Source: Beijerinckiaceae bacterium
GTDB taxonomy: Bacteria; Pseudomonadota; Alphaproteobacteria; Rhizobiales; Beijerinckiaceae
NCBI GenBank assembly: GCA_947455285.1
Contig: CANGOK010000059.1
Location: 1 to 13,434 of the forward strand
Reading direction: 5' to 3'
Length of the DNA: 13,434 nucleotides
A model generated the notes under the pieces. That model did no database searches. It was not told the origin of the DNA and saw only the letters and a program-made list of their open reading frames with translations. This document shows positions 6,629 through 13,093 of the stretch, piece after piece. The position numbers and the translations under genes are program-made. Every line of letters begins with the position of its first letter. Within the stretch, counting starts at the first letter, position 1.

Positions 6629-6671
6629 TCCCCCAAAGGCCAGAAAACTGGCCGCGCTGCGCAATGGGGGA
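6629..6671 (+). promoter_or_regulatory. Leader structure that could mask the ribosome-binding site of the binding protein at 6677
   Basis: TCCCCC (6629-6634) is the exact complement of GGGGGA (6666-6671), which is the Shine-Dalgarno sequence of the gene starting at 6677. Between them lies a second perfect hairpin, GGCCAG-AAAA-CTGGCC (6638-6653). The nested arms would fold into one structure with the ribosome-binding site paired. The pairing is visible in the sequence; regulatory use is inference. Confidence 0.4.
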
Positions 6672-6676
6672 AACGC

Positions 6677-7696
6677 ATGCTAAAAAGGTCTCGTCTATTC
6701 GTGGCGGCGCTCGGCGCCATGCTTGGTCTGGCGAACGCCGCCATGGCTCAGGAAGCTCCCGCCGCCATGGTCGAAGCGGCGAAGAAGGAAGGGCGCGTCG
6801 TCTGGTACACTTCCTATGTCAGCCCGCAGCTGCATGATCAGGTGAAAAAGAATTTCGAGCGCAAATACGGCATTCCCGTCGATCTCCTGAATGTGCGCGC
6901 CAGCGAGCTTGAAGAGCGTCTGCGCACCGAGCAAGCCGCCGGGCGCTTCGTCGCCGACGTGATCCAGCACGGGCAAGCCTCCATCACCCGCCTCTACCGC
7001 GCCGGTCAGGAGCAGGAATATGGCGATGTGCCCAACACCGCGAATATGATCGAGGGCCAGCCCGCCGAGAAATGGGAGATGGGCAGCCTCATCACCGGCT
7101 ATTCCATCATGGTCAATTCGAACATGGTGACGCCCGAGGAAGAGCCGAAAAGCTGGCGCGATCTGCTAGATCCCAAATGGAAGGGCAAGATGCTCGTCGA
7201 TGACATGCGGGCGGTCGGCGGCGGCTTCGCCTTTTTCTCGGCGACCATGGGCCATCCCGAATTCGGCGAGGCCTATCATCGGGCGCTCGTCAAACAGGAC
7301 CTCGTCTTCACGCGCGACATCGGCCAGAGCGAACGGCGCGTGGCGCGCGGCGAATATCCGATCTGGGTTCCGCAGGTGTCAGTCAACGTGCAGGGACTGA
7401 AGGGCCTGCCCGTGCGGGTGATCACGCCCAAGGAAGGCGTCGCCTATGTGCGCCTCGACAATGGCATGTTGAAGAACGCGCCCCACCCCAACGCCGCGCG
7501 GCTCTTCATGAACTATTACATCAGCGAGGAAAACCAGCTGATGGTCGCCTCGATGGGCCTTCTCTCCGTCACCAAGGGCGTGCAGGAGAAAGTGCCGCAG
7601 GACAAGCGCGTGATGGAAGGCGCCAAACTCATGGGTACGATCCATGTGGAGACGCAGGCCCAGTGGCTGAACCTTGCGAGCGAGATTTATAAATAG
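6677..7696 (+). CDS. ABC transporter substrate-binding protein, family 1 (iron/spermidine-putrescine type)
   Basis: The 339-residue precursor has a clear Sec signal peptide: basic MLKRSR, a hydrophobic core, and a cleavage site after AMA (24/25). The mature part has the type II periplasmic binding-protein pattern of extracellular solute-binding family 1: AAKKEGRVVWYTSYV near the N-terminus, LLDPKWKGKM in the first lobe, and HPNAARLFMNYYISEENQ in the second. It is a clear paralogue of the protein at 9685-10713 (shared AAKKEG-VVWYT, EKKYGI-like, DPKWKGKM, GEYPI and HPNA-RL segments). Such proteins deliver Fe(III) chelates, polyamines or small organic acids to an inner-membrane ABC importer, but no permease or ATPase gene is near. 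ATG 6677 follows GGGGGAAA. It ends at a bidirectional terminator. Confidence 0.9.
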   Translation: MLKRSRLFVAALGAMLGLANAAMAQEAPAAMVEAAKKEGRVVWYTSYVSPQLHDQVKKNFERKYGIPVDLLNVRASELEERLRTEQAAGRFVADVIQHGQASITRLYRAGQEQEYGDVPNTANMIEGQPAEKWEMGSLITGYSIMVNSNMVTPEEEPKSWRDLLDPKWKGKMLVDDMRAVGGGFAFFSATMGHPEFGEAYHRALVKQDLVFTRDIGQSERRVARGEYPIWVPQVSVNVQGLKGLPVRVITPKEGVAYVRLDNGMLKNAPHPNAARLFMNYYISEENQLMVASMGLLSVTKGVQEKVPQDKRVMEGAKLMGTIHVETQAQWLNLASEIYK

Positions 7697-7721
7697 GCCC
7701 GCACATACGCAGATAAAAATG

Positions 7722-7753
7722 AAAATCCGGCAAGCGGCTCCCTGCCGGATTTT
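7722..7753. terminator. Bidirectional intrinsic terminator between convergent genes
   Basis: AAAATCCGGCA (7722-7732) and TGCCGGATTTT (7743-7753) form a perfect 11-bp stem with a 10-nt loop. The A-tract on one side and T-tract on the other give a U-run in both directions. It lies between the stop of the binding protein (7696) and the stop of the racemase-like gene (7761), so it can terminate both. Confidence 0.88.
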
Positions 7754-7760
7754 TATCAGT

Positions 7761-8501
7761 CTACGTCTGCGCGAGCAAACGACTGCGTCCCGGCATCGGT
7801 TTGCGTACGCCCAAAATTTCCTGAATGTCATACATCTGCGCGGTTTGATTGCAGATGACGATCTTGCCGGTCTCCTTCTCCAGCGCGCGGGTGATCGGTT
7901 CGGAAATCCATGTGCCGCCGCCAAGATAAATGCCGTCGGCGTCAGGATTATCGCGCAGGGCTTTTTTGCCCAATTCATAGGCCATCATCATATGATCGCC
8001 GGCGGGAATTTTCACGAAGTCTGATGGGTGCATTTCATTGGTCACTGCGCCGACGACCTCGACGCCGACCCGCTTATAGAAATCCGCAAGCACCTTGTTC
8101 ATGGGCGCGGACCATTTATTCACGAGCGCTATTTTCTTCATGCCCATATGCTTGGCTGCGCGAGTGACGGCCAGCGTCGTGGAGGTCGCAGGTTTACCCG
8201 TGTATTTCTCTATGTGGGCGATCATCGCGTCATGTTTCTCGATGCCCATCAGCACCGCCAAAGGCGTGCCCGCCTGCAACACAAGATCGACATGCCGCCC
8301 CATGAGCTGATCAAGCAATCCATCAAGAGGCGCGAAGACGCGATCCATCTCCGTGCCGGAAAATTCAGTCACGCCCACCGAAATGAAGACCGCGAGCATG
8401 TCGGGCGGAGCAAGGCGATACCATTCGCAGGCGCTATTATCGATCACCGCCAGCGGCGAAAGATAACCGATGCGATGTTTGTGAATTGCTTCTTCGAACA
8501 T
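7761..8501 (-). CDS. Asp/Glu racemase-superfamily protein (maleate isomerase/arylmalonate decarboxylase-like) lacking catalytic cysteines
   Basis: The 246-residue protein has the length and two-lobed pattern of maleate cis-trans isomerase and arylmalonate decarboxylase. Landmarks are RIGYLSPLAVIDNSACEWY (10-28), VDLVLQAGTPLA (71-82), TSTTLAVTRAAKHMGMKKIAL (106-126) and DADGIYLGGGTWIS (187-200). Relatives use two cysteines, one after the third strand and one in an LSCGG-type motif. Here these positions read AGTP (G78) and LGGGT (around G195). The only cysteines are C25 and C217, and C217 sits at the first position of the family's SNQA-like segment. Standard racemase/isomerase chemistry is therefore doubtful. 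The gene starts 12 nt after the TctC-like gene, with GGAG in the gap, so it is the second gene of that operon. It may process or bind a dicarboxylate taken up nearby. Confidence 0.8.
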   Translation of the reverse strand: MFEEAIHKHRIGYLSPLAVIDNSACEWYRLAPPDMLAVFISVGVTEFSGTEMDRVFAPLDGLLDQLMGRHVDLVLQAGTPLAVLMGIEKHDAMIAHIEKYTGKPATSTTLAVTRAAKHMGMKKIALVNKWSAPMNKVLADFYKRVGVEVVGAVTNEMHPSDFVKIPAGDHMMMAYELGKKALRDNPDADGIYLGGGTWISEPITRALEKETGKIVICNQTAQMYDIQEILGVRKPMPGRSRLLAQT

Positions 8502-8513
8502 GGATGGCTCCGA

Positions 8514-9548
8514 TCAGGGATTGATGATGGCCCGCAGACGCTCAATGGTCTGTGGCGGCGTTGTTTGAATGGCGTGGATCATCTGCGTCATCCGGTCGCC
8601 ATCGATCGGCGTGACCTCAAAGCCGATGCGTTTGGCGTCGGCCAGAAAGCCCGGATCCTTCAGCGTCGCTTCGTATGCTTCACGCAAAGCGCGCACGCGG
8701 TCCGGCGGCGTTCCCGGCGGCAAGACGAAGGGCCGCGCGAGCGCAAATTTGGCGGCGATGAACTGCAGCATTTCACGCGACTGCGCATCTGGCGCGAGTT
8801 CAATGGCCGTCGGCGTATCCGGCAGTTCACGCGCGCGTTCAGCGCCGAACTGCATCAGCACGGCGACCTTATCATCGCGAATCCATTCGCTGCGATTGAT
8901 GAGCAAGGTGGAGAGCGCCGCGCTGACGCCCTGCACCTCCCCGCGCTCCAGCGCGAGAAAGATATCGGTAGGCGATTTATACCCCAGCACGATCTCGTTC
9001 TTGACACCCCATATGCGGTTCGCGACCTGCGGCAGCGTGTAATTATCGGCCCCAACCCCTGAAGACCCAAAGATGATCCTCGTGTTCTTCATCTGATCGA
9101 GCGTGATGGCGGGCGCGTTGCGCGAGACCATCATCACTTGCGGTTCCTGCACCGGCGTGCCGAGCCAGATGAATTTCTCCAAATCGAACTGCACAGCGCC
9201 GCCTTCGCGCGACAACAATTTCAGCGTGGGCTCGAAAATGACATTGGTGTTGGGCATACCGATCACCGTGCCATCGCGCTTCGAACGATTGTAAAGCGTA
9301 TTGGTCATGATGAGGCCGGTGGCCCCAGGCATGTTTTCGACGATGAACGAGGGATTGCCGGGTATATGCTTGCCCATATGGGCCGCCATGGCGCGGCCGA
9401 CAAAATCATAACTGACGCCGACAGATCCCCCGATAAGGATGGTGACGGTCTTGCCGCGATAAAATTCCTCGACCGATTCTGCGAGGGCGGCCTGCGACAG
9501 GCACGCAAAAATCAGCGCAAGCATGCGGCTGAGCCGTTTGAATGGCAT
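8514..9548 (-). CDS. Tripartite tricarboxylate transporter (TctC/Bug) substrate-binding protein
   Basis: From ATG 9548 the product is 344 residues with a signal peptide ending near ALA (23/24). The mature N-terminus EEFYRGKTVTILIGG, then IPGNPSFIVENMPGA and DGTVIGM, followed later by FVLPPGTPPDRVRALREAY, are standard Bug/TctC landmarks. These periplasmic proteins capture carboxylates or aromatic acids for a TctA/TctB permease; many Bug proteins are orphans. I chose ATG 9548 over an upstream ATG at 9644 because GGGGGAGG immediately precedes it and the signal peptide begins there. It heads an operon with the racemase-like gene and is divergent from an ABC-type binding protein. TctA and TctB are not in the window. 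It is paralogous to the gene at 10723. Confidence 0.92.
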   Translation of the reverse strand: MPFKRLSRMLALIFACLSQAALAESVEEFYRGKTVTILIGGSVGVSYDFVGRAMAAHMGKHIPGNPSFIVENMPGATGLIMTNTLYNRSKRDGTVIGMPNTNVIFEPTLKLLSREGGAVQFDLEKFIWLGTPVQEPQVMMVSRNAPAITLDQMKNTRIIFGSSGVGADNYTLPQVANRIWGVKNEIVLGYKSPTDIFLALERGEVQGVSAALSTLLINRSEWIRDDKVAVLMQFGAERARELPDTPTAIELAPDAQSREMLQFIAAKFALARPFVLPPGTPPDRVRALREAYEATLKDPGFLADAKRIGFEVTPIDGDRMTQMIHAIQTTPPQTIERLRAIINP

Positions 9549-9684
9549 GGACCTCCCCCGTTTTTTGCGTCTCTGCACTCGTTGGCTCAAGAATGCCGCT
9601 TTTGTGTCGCCACCGCAATGGCCGGCTGAACCGCCTTGCGCCAAGCCTAATATCGTCGCACCATCCGCGAAACGGGAGGAAAGA
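9549..9684. promoter_or_regulatory. Divergent promoter region between the two binding-protein operons
   Basis: This 136-bp gap separates two operons that each contain a TctC-type gene, so a shared regulator is plausible. TAATAT (9648-9653) is a possible -10 for the plus-strand operon, but its -35 is poor. Ribosome-binding sites are clear on both sides: GGGGGAGG before the minus gene and GGGAGGAAAG (9674-9683) before the plus gene. No clear palindrome was found. Confidence 0.3.
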
Positions 9685-10713
9685 ATGACAAAGCTTAAAA
9701 GCCTGACTTTGGCGCTCGCACTGGCCGCGATAGGCGCGCAAGGCGCACGCGCCGCCGATCAGGCGCTTATCGACGCTGCGAAAAAAGAAGGGAAGGTCGT
9801 CTGGTATACGACTCTCCTTTTGCAGCAACTCGGCACGCCACTGGCGGAGGCTTTCGAGAAGAAATACGGCATCAAGGTCGATGCGACGCGCAACGATCCG
9901 GGTGAGACGGCCCTGCGCCTGCTCAACGAACATCGCGCGGACAAAATGCAAGCGGATGTCTTCGATGGTTCCTTCGCCCCGACCGCACTCGTTCGCGAAG
10001 GCGTGCTGGCGAAGTTCCAGCCTGATTTTGCGAAGTCCTGGCCGAAGGAACTGCTCGACCCCAATGGCTATTGGACCGCTCACCGCCTGACAGTGATAAC
10101 GCCCGCCTACAACACCAATCTGGTGAAGGCCGAGGATGCGCCCAAGGACTGGAACGATCTGCTTGATCCCAAATGGAAGGGCAAGATGGCATGGGGCATC
10201 AACCCCGGCATCACCGCCAGCACGGGCTTTTCAGGCCTCGTGCTGAAGGAATGGGGCGAGGAGAAAGGCATGGCCTATCTGCGGAAACTCGCTGATCAGA
10301 ACATCACGGGCTTGAAGATTTCAGCCCGCGCGGTGGTCGATCAGGTGATCGCGGGCGAATATCCAATCGCGCTGCAAATCCTCAACGACAATGTCGTCAT
10401 CAGCCGCAATGTGGGGGCGCCGGTCGCATGGATCCCCATGAACCCGGCCTTCGCCTCCGTCTCGATCATTTCTGTGACCGCCAAGGCGAGCCATCCAAAC
10501 GCCGGCCGTCTGCTGGCCGAATTCGTGGTCTCCGAAGAGGGACAGAAGATCGCCGCCGATCACGATTATATCCCCGTGCATCCCAACGTCGCTCCGCGCG
10601 ATCCCTCGCTTCGCCCTGATGGCGTGAAATTTCGCGCGATCAATTTCTCGCCCGAGGAAGTCGACGCCTCCATGCCCAAGTGGAAGCAGGTCTATGACGA
10701 ACTGTTTCGATAA
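9685..10713 (+). CDS. ABC transporter substrate-binding protein, family 1 (iron-type), paralogue of the 6677 gene
   Basis: From ATG 9685 the protein is 342 residues with signal peptide MTKLKSLTLALALAAIGAQG and cleavage after ARA (23/24). The mature part begins ADQALIDAAKKEGKVVWYT and carries LLDPKWKGKMAWG, GEYPIALQI and HPNAGRLLAEFVVSEEGQK, matching the paralogue at 6677 block by block. Family 1 members bind Fe(III), thiamine, polyamines or organic anions. The start is fixed by GGGAGGAAAGA just upstream and by the signal peptide; an upstream extension to 9523 is non-homologous. The stop codon TAA overlaps the AAGGAG ribosome-binding site of the next gene, so it is translationally coupled to a TctC-type protein. 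No ABC permease or ATPase gene is present. The ligand is unknown. Confidence 0.9.
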   Translation: MTKLKSLTLALALAAIGAQGARAADQALIDAAKKEGKVVWYTTLLLQQLGTPLAEAFEKKYGIKVDATRNDPGETALRLLNEHRADKMQADVFDGSFAPTALVREGVLAKFQPDFAKSWPKELLDPNGYWTAHRLTVITPAYNTNLVKAEDAPKDWNDLLDPKWKGKMAWGINPGITASTGFSGLVLKEWGEEKGMAYLRKLADQNITGLKISARAVVDQVIAGEYPIALQILNDNVVISRNVGAPVAWIPMNPAFASVSIISVTAKASHPNAGRLLAEFVVSEEGQKIAADHDYIPVHPNVAPRDPSLRPDGVKFRAINFSPEEVDASMPKWKQVYDELFR

Positions 10714-10722
10714 GGAGCGGTC

Positions 10723-11751
10723 ATGAAAGCCCTGGTTCTCGCCGCAATCATCGCGGCCCTTAGCGGGCAGGTTCTCGCCCAGACGACGGAAGAGCTCTTC
10801 TTCAGGGGCAAGACGATCACCATCGCGGTCGGCGCGCCGCCCGGCGGCACGCTCGATCCCTATGCGCGATTGATGCAGAAGTTTTTGGGCGCGCGCATTC
10901 CAGGCGCACCCAACATCGTCGTCACCAATGTGCCGGGAGCCAGCAGCAATGTGCTGGCGCGGCAGATCTACGCCACGGCGCCGAAAGACGGCACGATGAT
11001 CGGCGCTGTTTTCCATGGCGTCGCTGTGGAGCCGCTCATCGGCCAGGGCGATCAGAGAGGCTTTGATCCCGGCAAATTCGCATGGCTCGGCAGCTCGCAT
11101 CCCGAGATCGCCGCCTGCGCCGTGCGCGCCGACATGAATGTGAAGACGCCTGCGGACTTCCTCACGCAGGAAGTGGTGCTGGGCGCGACATCGCCCGGCA
11201 GCCCGCCGTTCGACTTCCCGTCCGTCACCAATCGCATTCTTGGAACGAAATTCAAGATGGTTACAGGCTATGGCGGCGGACAGGCCATGATGCTTGCGCT
11301 GGAGCGCCGCGAGGTCGACGGTCTCTGCATCGCTTGGTCGACCATCAAGACTCACCTGCCCGACATTCTCAGCGGCCAGCGCCATGCGCGAGTGGTGGCC
11401 CAGAGCGAGATGGAGAGCGCGGCTGAATTTTCGCAAGCAGGCGTTCCCACGCTCGCGTCGCTGGCGAAGACGCAAGAAGATCGCGAAGCGCTCGCCTTCT
11501 TCTATGGACCCAACGCCTTCGGCGGACCATTCATCCTGCCGCCGGGCGTGCCGCAAGAACGAGTCGCCTTGCTGCGCAAGGCCTTCAACGAAGTCTTCAC
11601 GGACAAGGAGGCGGCGGCCGAGGCGCAGAGGCTCAACATCGACTGGGCGCCGTCACCAGGCGAAGAGGTGCAAAGGCGCGTGGAAGCGCTCTATGCCGCC
11701 TCACCTGACGTGATCACGCGGGTGAAAGCGGCGCTCACGCCGCCGAAATAA
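10723..11751 (+). CDS. TctC/Bug-type substrate-binding protein
   Basis: This 342-residue precursor starts with a short signal peptide (cleavage after VLA, 19/20). It has the Bug landmarks EELFFRGKTITIAVGAPPGG, IPGAPNIVVTNVPGASS, KDGTMIGA and FILPPGVPQERVALLRKAF. It lacks the permease partners TctA/TctB nearby. It starts 9 nt after the preceding ABC-type binding protein with TAAGGAG spanning the stop. Co-expression of an ABC-type and a TctC-type binding protein without membrane subunits is unusual. The gene is paralogous to 8514-9548, and together with the ABC pair the region looks like a duplicated two-protein module. It converges on the octad-repeat gene with a 5-bp gap. Confidence 0.92.
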   Translation: MKALVLAAIIAALSGQVLAQTTEELFFRGKTITIAVGAPPGGTLDPYARLMQKFLGARIPGAPNIVVTNVPGASSNVLARQIYATAPKDGTMIGAVFHGVAVEPLIGQGDQRGFDPGKFAWLGSSHPEIAACAVRADMNVKTPADFLTQEVVLGATSPGSPPFDFPSVTNRILGTKFKMVTGYGGGQAMMLALERREVDGLCIAWSTIKTHLPDILSGQRHARVVAQSEMESAAEFSQAGVPTLASLAKTQEDREALAFFYGPNAFGGPFILPPGVPQERVALLRKAFNEVFTDKEAAAEAQRLNIDWAPSPGEEVQRRVEALYAASPDVITRVKAALTPPK

Positions 11752-11756
11752 TCGCG

Positions 11757-12413
11757 TCAGGACTTCGCGACCATCGCCTGAAAGAGGTTGGCCGTCGAAC
11801 CCGGCAACAGTTTCGACTGGATGGCCGTTTGCTGCTGGGAGTTGAGATAAACCAGTTGCGCGGCCTTGATCGTGGCGCCTTGCGTTTGGGTGAGCGCCGA
11901 CAACTGGCTCACTGTCATGCCGCCGAAGGCTGACGCCGTCAAAGCCGCCAATTGCGCGCGGGTCAGATAGTGAATGTTGGCGGGAGAGATCTTCGACACC
12001 TGCTCTTTGCTCAAACCCGCAATCTGCGCGCTCGTCAGGGCGGCGATTTGCGTCGGGCTCAAGGCCGCGATCTGATCCGCTGTCATGCCCTTGATGGCGG
12101 CCGACGGAAGGGCGGCGATCTGGTCGGTTTTGAGCAGCCTGAACTGGTCCAAAGACATCGCGGCCAATTGCTGCTGCGAATATGACTTGAGCTGGGCGAC
12201 GGTCGGCGTCGCGGCTGCGGCGACCGACGCCTTGTAGGCAGCCGAAGCCTGGGCCGAAATGGAGATCTGGACCCCCGCGGTGGACTTGGATGATGCAGAT
12301 CCACTTGAAGCAGTGCTTGCGCTCGCCGACCCTACGGCAGTGGACGCGCTAGTCTGCTTGGAGCCGGAATTCGACCCGGAGTTCAGATTGGTGGTCAGGT
12401 TGCTGATGGTCAT
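11757..12413 (-). CDS. Octapeptide-repeat protein with Ser-rich N-terminus, function unknown
   Basis: From ATG 12413 the product is 218 residues; an in-frame ATG at 12449 would add 12. The shorter start has GGGG six bases upstream. Residues 1-50 are low-complexity Ser/Thr/Gly/Ala without a signal peptide. Residues 71-198 are sixteen uninterrupted octads of the form [ST]xxQ[IL]xxL, for example TADQIAAL, SPTQIAAL, TSAQIAGL, TRAQLAAL and TVSQLSAL. Octads 5, 10 and 12 have lost the Gln, while the hydrophobic positions 5 and 8 are kept. A short tail (LLPGSTANLFQAMVAKS) follows. I recall similar octads inside large secreted or adhesin-like alphaproteobacterial proteins, but this is a compact stand-alone version. 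A regular solenoid or amphipathic helical stack is inference. It lies downstream of DoxX on the same strand, 88 bp away. Confidence 0.75.
   Translation of the reverse strand: MTISNLTTNLNSGSNSGSKQTSASTAVGSASASTASSGSASSKSTAGVQISISAQASAAYKASVAAAATPTVAQLKSYSQQQLAAMSLDQFRLLKTDQIAALPSAAIKGMTADQIAALSPTQIAALTSAQIAGLSKEQVSKISPANIHYLTRAQLAALTASAFGGMTVSQLSALTQTQGATIKAAQLVYLNSQQQTAIQSKLLPGSTANLFQAMVAKS
11820..12203 (-). repeat. Sixteen tandem 24-bp coding repeats (octapeptide array)
   Basis: The 384-bp segment codes for sixteen consecutive eight-residue units with no insertions. Units have diverged at DNA level, so it is an old protein-level repeat and not a recent microsatellite. Position 4 is Gln in most units, positions 5 and 8 are hydrophobic, and position 1 is usually Ser or Thr. 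Confidence 0.85.
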
Positions 12414-12453
12414 GGGGAGCCCCTTTGAGCCCCCACCAGCAATTGTCATGCCT

Positions 12454-12466
12454 GTCGCCCGGCGAC
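12454..12466. repeat. Short palindrome GTCGCC-C-GGCGAC upstream of the octad-repeat gene
   Basis: Six-base arms around one central base form a perfect palindrome in the gap between DoxX and the octad-repeat gene. It may be an operator or a small hairpin, but GC-rich DNA produces such sites by chance. Confidence 0.3.
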
Positions 12467-12501
12467 CAAACCGAAAGCCACGCTCAAGAATGAACGGTCA
12501 A

Positions 12502-12981
12502 TCAGCCGATCACCTTCCGCAAAAGCGGGTGTTTCTCCACCATGGCCAGTTTGGCAGCGAAACGATCCAGTCCACAAACATGGCCAGCGTTGTTGGCGAA
12601 AAGGAACAGGCAGACCGTCGCATAAACGATGTGATAATCGACGATGAAGTTGTTGTGGTTCTCGATATAGGGCCACTCCATATGGGCGGTCCAATACATC
12701 AACATCAAGGCGACGCCCGCCAGCGAACTAATTCGCACCGCAAGGCCAACCAGGAGAGAAGCGCCAATCGCCAAATGCCCATAGCTAACCAAGAAAGTCA
12801 GAACCGGATCAAAAGCAGGATCGGTCAGGGGCGCATAAAGATCATGAAAAGTCTTCGTGCTGTTCAGAAACTTCGCAGCGCTGAACATGGGATTGAAGAC
12901 TTGGTGCGAGGCTGCATAGAGGAAGACCCACGCCATCAAAAAGCGGAAGGCGAAAACAAAGCGGCGCGTGGTCGAATCCAT
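12502..12981 (-). CDS. DoxX family inner-membrane protein
   Basis: From ATG 12981 the protein is 159 residues with four predicted membrane helices (about 9-27, 60-80, 84-100 and 113-130). It shows DoxX features: RFLMAWVFLYAASHQ in helix 1, FLVSYGHLAIGASLLVGLAVR in helix 2, and a conserved-looking NHNNFIVDYHIVYA stretch before helix 4. DoxX relatives are small subunits of thiosulfate:quinone oxidoreductase or poorly understood redox/stress membrane proteins. The longer frame to 13023 was rejected because GGAGG lies 8 nt before ATG 12981. Its promoter region holds an FNR/FixK-type box about 60 bp upstream, so expression at low oxygen is likely. It is divergent from an RquA-like gene, which supports a quinone-linked role; that role is inference. 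Confidence 0.85.
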   Translation of the reverse strand: MDSTTRRFVFAFRFLMAWVFLYAASHQVFNPMFSAAKFLNSTKTFHDLYAPLTDPAFDPVLTFLVSYGHLAIGASLLVGLAVRISSLAGVALMLMYWTAHMEWPYIENHNNFIVDYHIVYATVCLFLFANNAGHVCGLDRFAAKLAMVEKHPLLRKVIG

Positions 12982-13033
12982 GATGTCCTCCTGCTTGACC
13001 AGCCCATTCATGCGCCGACGCAACCTTGGAACA

Positions 13034-13047
13034 TTGACCTAAATCAA
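13034..13047. promoter_or_regulatory. FNR/FixK (Crp-Fnr family) binding site
   Basis: TTGACCTAAATCAA fits the TTGA-N6-TCAA consensus exactly, with arms TTGAC/ATCAA typical of FixK and FNR. Its centre (13040.5) is about 53 bp before the RquA-like ATG at 13094. A TATGCT -10-like element at 13073-13078 would put the start point near 13084, with the box at about -43, close to a class II activator position. It is also about 60 bp before the DoxX ATG and could serve both genes. Confidence 0.65.
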
Positions 13048-13093
13048 TCAGAAACCAGATCTTTTCCGTGATTATGCTTCAGGAGCATATCGC

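Noticed and set aside
8028..9062. Long plus-strand open frame (344 codons) opposite the racemase-like and TctC genes
   Set aside because: It spans two supported minus-strand genes and their junction, is His/Arg-rich and has no domain.
9523..9684. Extended N-terminus of the ABC-type binding protein at 9685
   Set aside because: It would place 54 unrelated residues before a perfect signal peptide and overlap the divergent TctC start.
10321..11556. 411-codon minus-strand open frame opposite the ABC-type and TctC-type binding proteins
   Set aside because: It crosses the boundary of two coupled plus-strand genes with signal peptides and clear family motifs; composition is shadow-like.
11820..12203. 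CRISPR-like or DNA satellite interpretation of the 24-bp periodic region
   Set aside because: Periodicity is at protein level in an open frame; DNA units are diverged and there are no spacers.
12259..13071. 270-codon plus-strand open frame opposite the DoxX and octad-repeat genes
   Set aside because: It covers both genes and part of the FNR-box region without any domain; DoxX helices and octads on the minus strand explain the DNA.
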